NCBI GenBank assembly: GCA_028564675.1 | Contig: JAOVVO010000225.1 | Span: forward strand, 1 to 64,000 | Reading direction: 5' to 3' | From: Onchocerca lupi | Lineage: Eukaryota; Nematoda; Chromadorea; Rhabditida; Onchocercidae | DNA length: 64,000 nt | Shown: positions 25,401 through 37,800 of the stretch, one piece after another | How the letters are laid out: each line of letters starts with the position of its first letter | Numbering within the stretch: position 1 is the stretch's first letter | Made by a program: the position numbers and the translations under genes | The notes under the pieces: generated by a model | The model's database searches: none | The model's input: the letters and a program-made list of their open reading frames with translations, nothing else | Told to the model about the DNA's origin: nothing

Positions 25401-28186
25401 TATCATTTTAAACAGAACTAATCAATGATAAAAATTTTGCAAATTCGAAAATTAAATACATTTTATCAGATTATTTGCAAGACTAATTCAATATTTCATT
25501 TCTAATATTTTTTTTTTTTTTAGATTTAAATGGATTTTTAATTCTTGAAAAACATCAAAATTTCAATATCCTAGTTTAGGAAATGAAATGAAAATATTTA
25601 CTCTATTTCGAAGTTCACGTTCGGATTCGAGATCTTCTTGCAGTAGACGAATCTTATCCTAAAATAAAAAATGATAATTGATCAAATTGAATGAATATTA
25701 ACTTAATATGAATTATAATAAAGAAAGAGTAATGAAGTAATAATCATGAAATTATAATTAATTTGAAATGAATAAATATATTAGTAACCATAAATCTTTG
25801 CACAGTTAAAATTTTGATTTCAATCACTGCGGACTTGTTTTTCTAATTAAATTTATCAAATTTCAATTAAGCTCTAAGTTGCAAATTACTTTACTACTTT
25901 CTTTTTTCGTTATTGAATGTATCAAGTCAATTACTTGTAATCATCTTCGTGATATCGATAAGATGAGAAATAGTTTTAAGAAAAAGAAAATAATCATAAA
26001 GTCAAATTTTTATCAAATATATTTATAAATTAGTTAGCTTTTTCAATTCAAATTAAGCAAATCATTAATTTTTCCTTTCTTAAGTAAGATTTAATTCATT
26101 TTGATAAGAAAAATAATAGTAGTACACTTGCTTTTTTACTAATTAAACTTGATTTTAATTATTTTGTCACAAATTTTACAAGCTTAAGATGATACATTGA
26201 TTTGGTATTTTCTAAAGTAACACTGCAACTTATTTGACATTTTCGTCATTAATTTCAAACTTCAATTTTTTCAATTCAAAAGAAGATGATCAAAACGATT
26301 AAAGTATTTGTGTTTACAAAGCTCTGCTAGAAATTCAAATTAACTTAATATTCATCTTCAACTAAAAGCATCTTTTTAACATACATAATCTATGCACTTT
26401 ATGTTATTTAAATTTGTTGTTTCAGGAAATTTTTAATCTTCCAAAAAAAAAGAAAAAAAATCAAAAATTCTTATTTTTTTTTTTCAAGATTTTAAGTGAA
26501 ATAGATTGAAAAAAAAAAAAAAGATGACATGAAATTTCTTTTTTTCAAATGGAAATTTTAAATCACTAATCAAAATTATCATTTCAATTGTTTGCAGCCT
26601 CTTTTGCAGATTGAGTAAAATTTGCCGAAGGAATCTTTAACGCAAAAAATTCAAGGAAAAGATCCTCTAATTAAGTTATTTTTTCCTAATTAATCATTAA
26701 TTTCAGTATGATAAGATGATAAAAGGTAGGAAATAATCACAATTTTTTTTTGATGCTTGAATCACTGTAATAAACTATCGAATCTATGATTGTAAATAAT
26801 TTTTGTGTGATGCTAAGCCTTATTTTTCTTATTTCATTAAAATAGGTTACTACGGTAGTACCGTATACTACAAATGTTTGAAAATTTCACTTTTTTTTTT
26901 TTTTAATTCTCATACTAACAGTTGTTTTGTGAGTGAGAATATATAAATTTAAACACTCTCCAAATAAAAAAACAAGGTTAAAAAAAATTAAAATTGAAAA
27001 ACTCATTGAAACAAAAATAAAAATTTGAAAATATAAAAATATTTTTTGCCAATTTGAAATGATTATTTTTAAAAAGTATGTAATAATCGTTTTTATTTTT
27101 TTATTTTTCATTTAACTCTACATGGTTAGTTGATCGGATTTAAGCATAACTTTTTCTTAGATTCCATTTTTCCCTCCTTTCAATAATTTTTTTAAATCAA
27201 TTTTTGGTATTGGTACTACTAATATCTTTAATTTAATCATTTATTAAATGACTATAGAATAGAATTGCCCGTTTTTTTCTAAGATGTGAAATTCCAATAT
27301 AAATCTTTCCTTTTTTTTTTTTTTTTTGAATAATGTAATTATCATAGTTTGATGAAATAGTGTTTTATAACATTTCTTTTTTTTTTTTCTTAAAAAATTT
27401 CACATTTAGTTTTTATCCATTTTATTCACTTTTTTCTTTTAATTATTTATCCATAATCATTAAAAAAAATTGTTCAAATCTCAATGCAATCTAGAATGAA
27501 ATTTTTTTTTTGAACAAAATTATATCATTTTTTTTCGATAAAAATTGAGACTTTTTTTATTTAAATATATATGTATATTTAAGTATTCTATTAACAATGT
27601 ATAATTTCGATTAAAATATCGGAATTTATAAACAACTTGATCGAGATAAATTTATCATAGCAATCACTATACTAATTATATAGTTCGCCATTAAACTTTG
27701 ATAATTATTCATTTAATGTCGATATTGAATTTTGTTTAATTATTACTAGTGATATCATTAAATTCCGGCAATTCATTTAATATCGATATTGAACTTTGAC
27801 ATTTACTAACATTCGGTGCTATCACTTAAATCATTGCTTTTTATAAAAATTACAATAATAAAAACTTAATTACGTATCAAAATTTCTAAATGCAAATGAA
27901 ATTGAGAAGAAATAAATAAATATGTAAACGAAAAAACAAAAAAAAGTGACGTAAATTAGCTAGTAATACAATAAGCAAAATATTTTTATTGATAAAGCGA
28001 ATACTAGTTTCATCAGTTTAATTAAATTAATTAATTAATTAATATTTAATTTACCTCCAAGCGGGTTAAACTTCCCAAATCGGCAACCGACATACTACCG
28101 AATGCTGCCGGTAAACCACCGAAAGCACTCATCGATGGACTTTTGTAAAGCGCAGCTGAAGGACTACGGTACAATGAACCGGACAT
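14313..28186 (-). CDS. unc-15: paramyosin, thick-filament core protein
   Basis: Seventeen exons, read from high to low coordinate: 28055-28186, 25602-25658, 25274-25360, 24627-24793, 22494-22572, 20439-20582, 19097-19198, 18679-18861, 17928-18143, 17434-17581, 17034-17251, 16762-16851, 16451-16636, 15833-15952, 15293-15529, 14832-15119, 14313-14498. All phases join without a stop and give 879 residues, the usual length for nematode paramyosin. Residues 1-44 are the non-helical head ([18 protein letters not shown], with repeated S-P-S sites). Residues about 45-845 are unbroken heptad coiled coil without proline. The tail ends [13 protein letters not shown]. The protein forms the core on which myosin assembles in body-wall and pharyngeal muscle, and in filarial worms it is a known immunogen. 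Most introns are phase 0; introns 4 and 10 are not. The donor after exon 4 is weak (GTTTGC). No clear trans-splice acceptor lies just before the ATG at 28184-28186. The gene appears intact. Confidence 0.97.
16380..16420. repeat. short tandem repeat GGATAATTAC x3
   Basis: Three near-identical 10-bp units in the intron between paramyosin exons 13 and 14. Confidence 0.7.
21615..21665. repeat. (TTTG)n microsatellite
   Basis: TTTG tetramers with TTTGC and TTTA variants, in the paramyosin intron between exons 5 and 6. Confidence 0.9.
22318..22344. repeat. (CTT)n microsatellite
   Basis: About eight CTT units in the same paramyosin intron as the purine tract next to exon 5. Confidence 0.9.
22430..22490. 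repeat. (GA)n / GGA purine tract beside a paramyosin 5' splice site
   Basis: Plus-strand purine tract, i.e. a CU-rich tract in paramyosin pre-mRNA, starting only a few bases after the exon 5 donor at 22493-22492 (GTGACATTTAAATCTCTC). Pyrimidine tracts just downstream of donors are known TIA-1-type binding sites; a role here is inference. Confidence 0.85.
22684..23350. repeat. imperfect segmental repeats inside a paramyosin intron
   Basis: In intron 4 (22573-24626). AAAAGTTATCTT…CGAAATTTCACAAA occurs at 22949-22996 and again at 23059-23104 (offset about 110 bp). A TATCAATAATTAC(T/C)ATTT…AGATTATCATTTCAT block at about 22684-22870 resembles 23205-23350. Diverged local duplications. Confidence 0.55.
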
Positions 28187-29895
28187 TATTTCAGCTTCGT
28201 CGTCGTTTCACTTTTTCCTTTCCCTTTAATTAAATTATTAAGATAATTAATTATATTATTATTTTAAATTAATTTGAAGAAAAAAAAGAAAGGGGGAAGA
28301 AAGAGAAATAATCTTTTTATAGAAATAACGATGAATTGATCTGGAAATTTATAAAAATTCTATTATGCAAAATAAAAATAGAAGAGATTTTGCAGATAAT
28401 CTGAACAAAATTTGGAATAAATATGATATTTGGTTAAATAGAGCTTCAGAAATCTCGTTAGCAATAATAATTGTTGTATCAGAAAAAATTTTAGGAAGGA
28501 AGGTGTTATAATTGTTCCGCAAAGAAGATATGTTTTAAAGAATTTAGATAGAATTTGAAGCAATCTGGTTAAGTAATTTTTGAAAGGATAAGAAATGAAA
28601 CCAAAAAAAAAAAAAAAAGGGAGAAAAGGAAGAAGAATTGAATAAGATACGATACGAAGTTAGAAGAAAAGCAAAAGAAGAAGAAGAAGAAATGAAGCAA
28701 AAATTTTTTGAAGGGTTAATTAGTTTGGAGTTAAACTAACAAACTTTGTGTAATATGAATCTTTTCAAAAAAATTTTAGTAGCAAATATACAAAAAAAAA
28801 AAGAAAAGATTTTTTTTTTCTTTTTCAAAAAATTTTTCTAAAACGAAATGAAAGAGAGAGAGAGAAAGGAAAAAAGAAAAATGATGAAGTTTAGTTTTGA
28901 AATTTACACGTAAAATAATATAATAAATTCGTATGGAAAGGAAAATAGAATGAATGAACGAAATAAATATGAATGAATTGGATAGATAGTGTGGTGATAA
29001 GATGATAAGATAGAAATGGCATTTTTGATAAATGAGAAGAATCTAAGAGATAATATATACAGGTATTGAATGGTAGTTGTCGAGAATTGATTGTAAAGTT
29101 TAGAAGAAGCAAAAGTTAAAAGCAAAATTTCCAACCTTCTCCACCTTTAAACAACAGCCGTTATCTTTGAAATAAGTGGGAGGAGTGGGTTGATTGGAAG
29201 AATTGTAAAGAAAGTTAAGTTTGTAGCTTGAAGTGTAAAGTTTCAAGACTTATTCAAAGCAAGAGTTGAGAGCTGCTTGCCGGAAGAGAAAAGATGTAAA
29301 CTTTCGATTCGTCAAATTCTTCCCACATCCTATATTTCTTGTAAAATTTCATCTCATCTCATCTTATCTTATCTTATCATATCTCTTTCCCCCACTCATT
29401 TTCCACACCGTTTTCTTGCTAACAATTACAAAGATCGTATAGATTCAACCAAACACCTGATCAAACTGAGCCTTGATTTTAGCTTTAAATCTGTTTTTCT
29501 TTTAGTAGGAAATGCTGAGATATGTATATATATACACTTGCTTTTCGAATGATTTCGAGAAAGAAGATGAAGAAATTTGGAGAAAGATAGAATAAAAGCT
29601 AGAAAAGATTGTTAAAAGAGAAAAAGTAACAAAAAAAAAGAGAAAAAAAAAACAGATGAGAGAAGATAAATAGCTCGAGCTCAAGATTTTGGAATCTTGA
29701 GATCACTTCTTTTCAAACTATAATTTCTTTTTTTTAGCCAGACTATTTGAATTATTTGAAAATTTTTAGCAAGATCATTTTCTAACAAATATAACATACA
29801 TACTAAAATACATTATAGACATGTTTAAACAAAATTTTTCGGTTAATTTTAAAAAATAAAAATTTGTTTTTTTTTTGCCTTTTCTTCTTCTCTTC

Positions 29896-29943
29896 TCTTC
29901 TCTTCTCTCTCTCTCTCTCTCTCCCCCTCTCTAATCTCTCTCT
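29896..29943. repeat. (CT)n pyrimidine tract
   Basis: TCTTCTC units, then CT dinucleotides with one CCCC interruption. Confidence 0.9.
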
Positions 29944-30488
29944 TTTCAGATTTTTTTTAGTAAATAATTTTGGTAGCAAAAGTAAAATTCAAGCATCGAT
30001 GATATTTTACAAATTATTCATTGCTAAAAAAATTTATTCTTTACTTAATTTAGTTTACTTTTATGATCAACCGTTTATTGATTACTTCTGTATAGTTTTT
30101 AAAATTAATTATTCGAACATATTTACCTAACAATTTATCTGATAAATTTTTCAAAAAAAAAAAAAAAAATCCATTGCCATGAAAAATTTGAATGAATCGA
30201 AATTAAAAAAAAAAAAATGCTAATAAAATGTGATTGAGGAAGAAGAAAAAGATTGATTGAAGAAAATATGCTTGCAAAAGATGAAAAAACTTTCCATCAA
30301 TAGCTAGTAATAAAGGAGTTTAAAAAAAAGGAAAAAAAGACAAAATATGCAATAAATGAAATTTTCTTTTTTTCTAATTTTTCATTCAAAAATTTCCATT
30401 TTCTTTCGTCAAACTTTTTGTCGGAATTTTTTCATTTTTCCTTTCTTTCTAATCATAGCGATATCTATATTTAACAGATTATTATTGT

Positions 30489-30972
30489 TCATTCATTCAT
30501 TCATTCATTCATCCACTCATCCACACTTCCTTTCTTCATCCATTCATTCATCTTCTGCTTCATCTTTCAATTCTCTTCATAATTTCCTTTCAAATTTTCA
30601 ATTTCTTTTTCCAACTTTTCATCCGAATTTTTTTTTTCATTTTCATTTTCGAATTTTTTATTGGAATTTTTATTTTCTTTTATTTCGAACTTTTCATTTT
30701 TCCTTTTTTCCTTCTAATCATTGCTATATATAGTGTATTTAATGAATTACATTATCCATCCATTAAGAAATTCATGCATTCATTCATCCATTCATTTATC
30801 TGTTTATTCGTTCATTCATTCATTCATTCATTCATTCATTCATTCGTTCCCTCATTCATTCATTCATTCATTCATTCATTCATTCATTCATTCATTCATT
30901 CATTCATTCATTCGTCCGTTCACTCATTCATTCACTCATTCATTCGTTCGTTCACTCATTCATTCATTCATC
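30489..30972. repeat. (ATTC)n tetranucleotide arrays
   Basis: Two blocks, 30489-30515 and 30779-30972. The larger has over 40 ATTC units with occasional CGTT, CACT and CCAT variants. The apparent proteins rich in His-Ser-Phe-Ile in several frames are just this repeat translated. Confidence 0.95.
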
Positions 30973-31314
30973 CAATCCACCCACTCTTCTTTTGGTCATT
31001 CTTTCTTTCAACTCTCTTCAAACTTCCTACTTTCTCTTGAAAATACATATTTTCATTTTTGATTCATTTATATATAAAATATGTTTATGTGTCTGTTTAT
31101 ATTCCTCTGCGTCTATATACATGTTTATACATCTGCTCACGTACACCTCTGCGTCTATGCACGTGTTTGTTTATATATATATATATATACATCTAGTCGT
31201 CATCGATGATTTGTATGATGAATTGTTAGTAGCAACAAGATGGGGAATATTTTTTTTCTCGGGAATTTCATTGATGACTATTAAATCTCGAAGTTTCTGT
31301 AATTTTCTCAGATT

Positions 31315-31630
31315 CAATCGATATTAATGCTAACATTAACAACAACAACAATAATAGTAATAATGATAATGACAGTTTCCCAAATCCAATCGATATTAAT
31401 GCTAACATTAACATCAACAACAACAACAACAACAATAATGGTAATAATAATAATAACAACAAAAGCAGTCTTCCTTTTTTCAACACCAAAATCAATGTGA
31501 ATCACATTGAAATAAAAATAATAGTAATAGTAATAATAATAACAATAATAATAACTAATAATAATAATAATAACAAGAGCAACAACAACAATAACAACAA
31601 CAACAGTCTTTTTCTCTTCAACATCAAAAC
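31315..31630. repeat. AAC/AAT trinucleotide tract with duplicated blocks
   Basis: CAATCGATATTAATGCTAAC followed by ATTAAC occurs at about 31315 and again at about 31388. A second pair, AGCAGTCTTCCTTTTTTCAA and ACAGTCTTTTTCTCTTCAAC, occurs near 31465 and 31602. AAC and AAT triplets fill the rest. Confidence 0.8.
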
Positions 31631-33254
31631 CAAATGCCTACCAAACAAAACAATAAACAATACAAAATATCACACTATCATAAACATTATCACTATCAAA
31701 CATTATCGTTTTTTTTTTTCTTTCAAATTTTCACTTTATATGAATTTTTTTCTTTCCACTACAACAACAACAACAAAAAAACAAAACAAAAACAAAAGTG
31801 AGAGAAAAATTTTTTGTTTTTCTTTTCATCCTTTCTTTTTTTTCTTTTATTTTCCTTTATCATTGCCTCATTCTTGTATTTTTATTCATCTATTCCATTT
31901 GTTTTTTTTCATTTAAAAAAGAATTTCTATGAAATTTTCTTCATTGAAAAATACCGATGTAGCAAAGAATGAAAAAAAAGAAAAAAAAAAGTGAAAAGAA
32001 AAAGATGAAGACAACTATTTTCAGTGATATTTTTAATTATTTCTTTGTGTTTTTTCCTCCCTTCTTTTTTTTTTTCCTTTTTGAATTTTTATTCAATTAG
32101 TTGTTAAATTTCTCTTACGTATTCCTAAATTTAAACAGTGATGACGAATGATGACGAAAAAGTTGGAAAACAAGAAGAAAAAGGAGAAAAAAAATTGCAT
32201 AATTAAATATCGAATAAAGTTAATTGCGCATATACATCCACGCATGCATGATTAATAAAGTCTAGACTTTCTATTTTTATCCTCAATTAATTATCTTCCA
32301 TGCAAAAACAAAGTAAAATTCAATTTGACTTCTTCAAAAATTTAGGCTATTTTATGAAAAAAAAAAAACTGATCAGTGGAGGAAAAATGAAACAATTCGA
32401 AAATAGCACTCTCACAGTTCGATCATGGCCGTTTAAGAATACGAAAATCATTATCGATCTTATTTATTATGATTAACAGTTGAACAACTTATCAGAAAAC
32501 TATCTGATTAGAAAAATAAAAGTTTGAAGTGAAAAATTCAAAAGTAAAATTATTCTAAAACTAAAAAAAAGTGGCGAAAATAATAATGATGAAAGTTGAG
32601 AAAGTGAATTATCAGCTTTTTCTGATTGCTATTTTCTTCAAACTTTGTTTGTCATTAGTATTTGAGACAGATGAATTTCATTTTTTGCAAAATTATTTCA
32701 ATTATTTCTATGATTGAAATAGCAATTAGCTTCAATTGTTTGAAATATCCGGTTAGTAAATTGAAAAAAAAAAAGAACGATAAAATACCCGAAAATTGAA
32801 TAGGAATATGAACTTACAACATGATGTAAAAATTTAAAAATAACACAATTTGTAACGATTGATAGCTTTAATTTAATTTTAAAACCGACAAAATCAAAAT
32901 CTTTGAATCTTACAATCAATTTAAATATGCTAAAAATAATGAAGCCAAAAAGAAAGAAGATTTAATAACTGTGATCTAATAATGTAAATTTAAAAAAAAA
33001 AAAAAAAAAAGTACATAAAGGATAAATTTCCATTTTTTTTTATTGTTTTATTCATTTTTTCTTGTTAATTATTTCTTCTTTTTTCCATTAAATCGGCAAC
33101 AATTCGAAAGAAATTGGAAAAAACACTCGGCATAATTTCATTTCAATCAATTTAATAATTTATTTATCAATTATATACTTTTCAATATTATTTCTTTAAA
33201 TTTGCATAATATATTTTATGATAAAAAGTTATGATTTCATCAATATATATTAAT

Positions 33255-33360
33255 TCAAGCAATTGATAATTATTGTTGAATCATTTTATTGATGATTTAT
33301 TAGTCTGAATCATTCACTGATTATTTATCAGTCTGAATCATTCATTCATTGATTTATAGA
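33255..33360. repeat. short tandem repeat, unit about 30 bp
   Basis: AGTCTGAATCATTCA occurs twice, each copy flanked by ACTGATTATTTATC-like or TTGATGATTTATT-like sequence. Confidence 0.6.
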
Positions 33361-34224
33361 GCGAATAAATTCTGATTATTTTAACAATTGCAGATTTGTT
33401 ATTTTTGTATTTTTGCATATCTGTTTCATCACGAGATGTGAGTAGGGAATAGGAAGATAACTGTTGTTTTATCTTAAAATTTAATCATGATTACTACAAA
33501 TGTGATTGAAATTATCAAAATTTTTATTCAATAAAAAAAAATGCCCAATGAAATACATTCCATGAATGGTATAACAAGTGATAAATATAAAATATTATCC
33601 ATCGAATTGTTCCATTTAATCTCGAATGATTTGAACTGTTTAGTTCAAAATTTCAAATTTTTTCTTCTCTTTGATATATCTGAAATTGCCATTTTGTGGA
33701 AACTATTTTCTGGAAATTTAAATAATTTAATATTTAGAGCCAATTTTTGTCGGAAAATTATTGATAAAAAGAGCAAAAATGTTAAAAAAAAAAAAATAAA
33801 AAATATATAAAAACCATAATTAATAGTAATAGTATCGACATATACATATATATCTGTTGAAATGATGCTATATACACAATGGATGACTTACTCATCAATC
33901 ATCATTATTCCTTACTTCTTTTCTTAATTTAATTTCCCATGAGGCATTTTGGTTAATTAATGAATGAAAGAATTAAATTATTACTACTAACCACTCTTCT
34001 TGAATATTTACAATAAATAATAACAGATAGTTGTTGTTATTTTAGCAAATTCTATTCATTACAATTTATTAGAATGAAGTGATTACAAATTCTTTTTTTT
34101 TTTTTTCAACATTTTAAATTAATATTTTATTAATAAAAAATTCTCAAAAAGATTATAAATAATGATAAGAAACAAAACGACAACAAGTAATAATATTTTC
34201 TGATAAGTAAGAATAATGATAGTG

Positions 34225-34261
<37 letters not shown>
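34225..34261. repeat. 37-base A homopolymer
   Basis: Uninterrupted A run; the longest of the very many A/T runs seen here. Its length may be uncertain in an assembly. Confidence 0.9.
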
Positions 34262-34262
<1 letters not shown>

Positions 34263-34540
34263 ATCTGAAATATACCAAAAATAAAAAATTACTGTGATAA
34301 AAGAAATATATGGACGGTACAAAGAATATGCTAAATTAGAACAATCACAATAACAACAACAACAATAGCAGTGAAGAAATTGCAATAGTAAAAATAATTA
34401 TTATCAAAGGAGAAGAATGAATAAAATAACATAAAAATTTTTGCAGCAACAAATATCAAAATGCTAGATTTTTTAAATCATTGCTTGAATAGGAGAGAAA
34501 TGAACTAAAACGATGGAAGTAAATGTTTTGTTGTTTGGCT

Positions 34541-34548
34541 TATAAAAA
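34541..34548 (+). promoter_or_regulatory. TATA-box candidate of the tandem-C2 gene
   Basis: TATAAAAA in a non-repetitive setting (TTTGGCTTATAAAAAGAGGG), 267 bp before the ATG. A possible splice acceptor TTTTATTCAG (ending at 34758) lies between it and the ATG and could take a trans-spliced leader. Confidence 0.45.
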
Positions 34549-34814
34549 GAGGGGTTTGGCCTTGGCCATAATAAGAAAGGAAAAAGGAGGAAAGAGAGGA
34601 GGAAGAAGAGGTAGAAATGGGTGGATAGCGAAGGAAGACATTTCTAATGCCTTAAAAGTAGTAGTTTTCAGCGACAAAGCTAACTCGTCGTAAGCAGTTG
34701 TTCGTTAATAGTGACCATTTGCGGAATTTTTCCTCTTTATTCCTCTTCTTTTATTCAGCATTTTTGTGCTTTCTTTAATTTTATTTTGATAAATTTCAAG
34801 AAGAAAAAAAAAAA

Positions 34815-37800
34815 ATGAGTGAAATATCATCAAGTGATAATGATTATATGGAACGAATATTACTTGCTACATCAACATCACTATCAACAACACCATCATT
34901 GGAATCATCTAGTCGACGAAATAGTATTGCTAGTATGCCCGGTTCATGCTTATCAACGCTTATCAAAACTAATCAACATCGTCTTTTACCACAAATACCA
35001 ACATATTACTCACGTCGTTCATCGTCACCCAGAATTCTTCCAACACCACCAACATCAACATTATCATCAACATCCAACACTACTATTACATCCGATTTGA
35101 TTCTTAATAATTGGAATTTGAAACGACGGCCAATAACCGGTAGACGTCTTCCGCAAATTCCGCAAACAGCAATTGTTAAGACCAATTCTACTCGATTAAT
35201 TACTGATAAAAAGAATGTATCGATAAGACAACAATATTCAACTACTGTTAATAGTGATAATAATGTTATAAACATTGGTACTAATAATATTAATGATAAT
35301 ATTAATGATAATGAATGGCCATCACCAACAATTATAGAACGTAAATTTTCTGAATCACAGGAATTTCCCCAAAGTGATAATAATCATTCAACATTTCATA
35401 CTTCATTACGATCATTACAACGATTATCATTCCTAAAGCAACAACTAAATCGTTATTATCAACCACAGCAACAACAACAACAACAACAAAATCTACAACA
35501 AGAAAGAGGGAAATTGAATCAATCACAATATTCTTTAGATCATTCAAATTGTGCTTCAACTAGTACGAATGCTCATTCACAAAGTTCATCATTATCACCG
35601 TCCGTTGATCAGGTTTTAATTAATTAAACTTCATTGTCTTGTTTAATTTGAAATTATGAAAAAATTTTATTTGTCAGAATTTAAAAATTAAACTATTTCA
35701 AAAACAGTTACGAAATGAATAAAATTTGAATATTGCTAATAATTAGAAACATCATCAAGAGAAAAAAAAAAAGGAAAAGAATATCGAAAATTAAAAACAA
35801 AAAAATTATCTGGTCCTAATTGTATCGGTATGTTTTTGTAACGATCGTTTTTATTAGACGTATGACATATATGACATATGTTTAATTTGAAAGAAATCTC
35901 ATTGACAATCACGAATATTTTATTTTTTCTTAAGTAGTAATGAGTTTTTAAGAAAAGACAGAAATTTCAGGAAAGTTTCAATATTAGAACATATATGATT
36001 AGTCATTCAATTAATAGTAATAATTATATGATTTCGATGCCACTGATTAAATTCAAAATTTTAAAAATATCGAAGCTACAAATGTTCAAATTTTTTTATT
36101 CCTTAAATGATGAATTTATTTCATAAATCTTAGTAATATAAATTCGTTTTGCTTCAATCTTTTCAAATCCTATATATATTTTAGATATTTCAACTTGAAA
36201 TTTTATTCTCTTTTAAATGAAATAACTTTTTATTGTGTTTAGATTAATTGCAAATATATCAAATATATATAAATATGAATAACTAAATCAAATAAGTGAT
36301 ATTAAATAATTATCAAATAAATAAGGTATTTTTTTCGTATAGAGAGAAAAACATTTCTTTCTTCATTAGTTTGTCTCTTACTTTTTATTTTTTTCGTTCA
36401 TGAATATTGTTGGAATTAAATTTTATGCATTTAATTCTATTACAAACTTACTGCCTTTTTTTCCATAATGCTTGACTTCATCAAAAATTCAATTTTCTTT
36501 TCAACATCACTAGTAAATTTTTAAATATTTTAGTACTAATTCATCCTACTCGTTAACTTTTAAGCAAAAAATTATATATGTATATATAATTTCTCTGAGC
36601 TATGCCAAAAATTCAATAGTTATATCCAATAATATATATAGCTATATGATTTTTAATTAATTAAATTTTCTTTTTTTTTAATCGGAACAATACAATTCCT
36701 TCATCTGTTGAATATTTGTTTTTAATGGATATCAATCATCTTTTATGAGAATTTTCCAAAATATTTTGCAAACCACAAGTAGATTTAAGAAATTATAAAA
36801 GACATCGTTAAATTTTACTGATACATAGATGAAAATTATGAAGTGCAGATATCACGAAAAAAAATTATTACTTTTAAATTATTGCTTTTGTTTATTTGCT
36901 AGCAGCAATTTCGAAAGTCGCTTTTTTTACTGCTACAAAAATTTTTCTTCTTGTTTCATTTTTTTTTTCTTTTTTTAAAAGCACTCTTTTGTCTGAGTCA
37001 GAACAAATTTAAGGATTTTGTAAAACGAGAAAAAAAAAGGATTGAAGAATTAATCTGCTACAAAATTAAAGCTAGCAAAAGGATAAACGAGAAATGATGG
37101 AAAAAATTTGATTAATTGGAAAACGTCTAAATTTTTAACCATTTTTTGGAACATTTCTATAAGATACATTGTGAGGAGTTTGATGAAAAGAGGAATTAAA
37201 AATCCTCCTAATTCATTTAATTATTTTTAATTTTCATAATTTTTTCTTTTTTTTAAAGTAATAAATCTTAAATTAGTACTATAATCTCAGGCATAAGACT
37301 TTTTACAATCAATTAATTGGATTAATGGAACAAAAACAAATGAAAAGACAAATTAGATAAATATTAATCATTTTCAAAATACTAAGCAGATTTTTGAAAA
37401 ATAATTATCGATGAATTTCCTTACAACAAAATACTGAAACAGTAATACTTCGTTCGATGAAATGACATTTTTCTCTTCTTCCTGTCTTCTGTTGGTTCAA
37501 AATAAATGGGAAAGTTAGGGTAAAATATAATAAAGCAATAAAAAAAAACATAAAAAATAACACAAATAATGAAATAAAAAGAATAAATAAAAGAAAAAAC
37601 AGGGAAACTAAAGTGAATTTTAAAGCACATCGAAAGACACAAAAGGACAACATGTGGTCTGCTCTTAAAGCTTCTTTTTGCATACCACTTTGGGTAGGTT
37701 TTTAATTGATTTCGTTTTGTTTCTTCTCCTATTTGCTATTTTTTTCTTTTTATTTTTTTTTTTTTATTTTTTGTCTTTATTACTATTATTATTGTTGTTA

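Larger units (their letters stand above)
28187..34814. other. 6.6-kb spacer between divergent genes; shared promoter region
   Basis: Lies between the paramyosin start (left, - strand) and the tandem-C2 gene start (right, + strand), so both promoters must be here unless they sit in introns. No convincing exon was found. It holds many simple repeats: (CT)n 29896-29943, (ATTC)n at 30489-30515 and 30779-30972, AAC/AAT trinucleotide tracts 31315-31630, and a 37-base A run 34225-34261. Two islands of less repetitive, higher-GC DNA stand out: 29130-29300 (CCGTTATCTTTGAAATAAGT, GGGAGGAGTGGG, GAGCTGCTTGCCGG) and 34535-34700. They are the best promoter candidates, for paramyosin and the C2 gene respectively. 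Frames such as 29277-29552 and 30356-31062 are low-complexity translations. Confidence 0.6.

Noticed and set aside
29277..29552. 91-codon plus-strand frame in the divergent spacer
   Set aside because: Starts without context, contains repeated TCTCATC/TCTTATC simple sequence, and shows no family features.
30356..31062. Two or three overlapping frames with IHSF repeats
   Set aside because: Reading of the ATTC tetranucleotide array in several frames; not a repeat protein.
31268..31505. Minus-strand Leu-rich or Val/Ile-rich frames
   Set aside because: Trinucleotide AAC/AAT repeats read in different frames.
37405..37683. Hydrophobic minus-strand frame of 92 codons in C2-gene intron 1
   Set aside because: Phe/Leu tract arises from a T-rich stretch; no clear splice sites or family.
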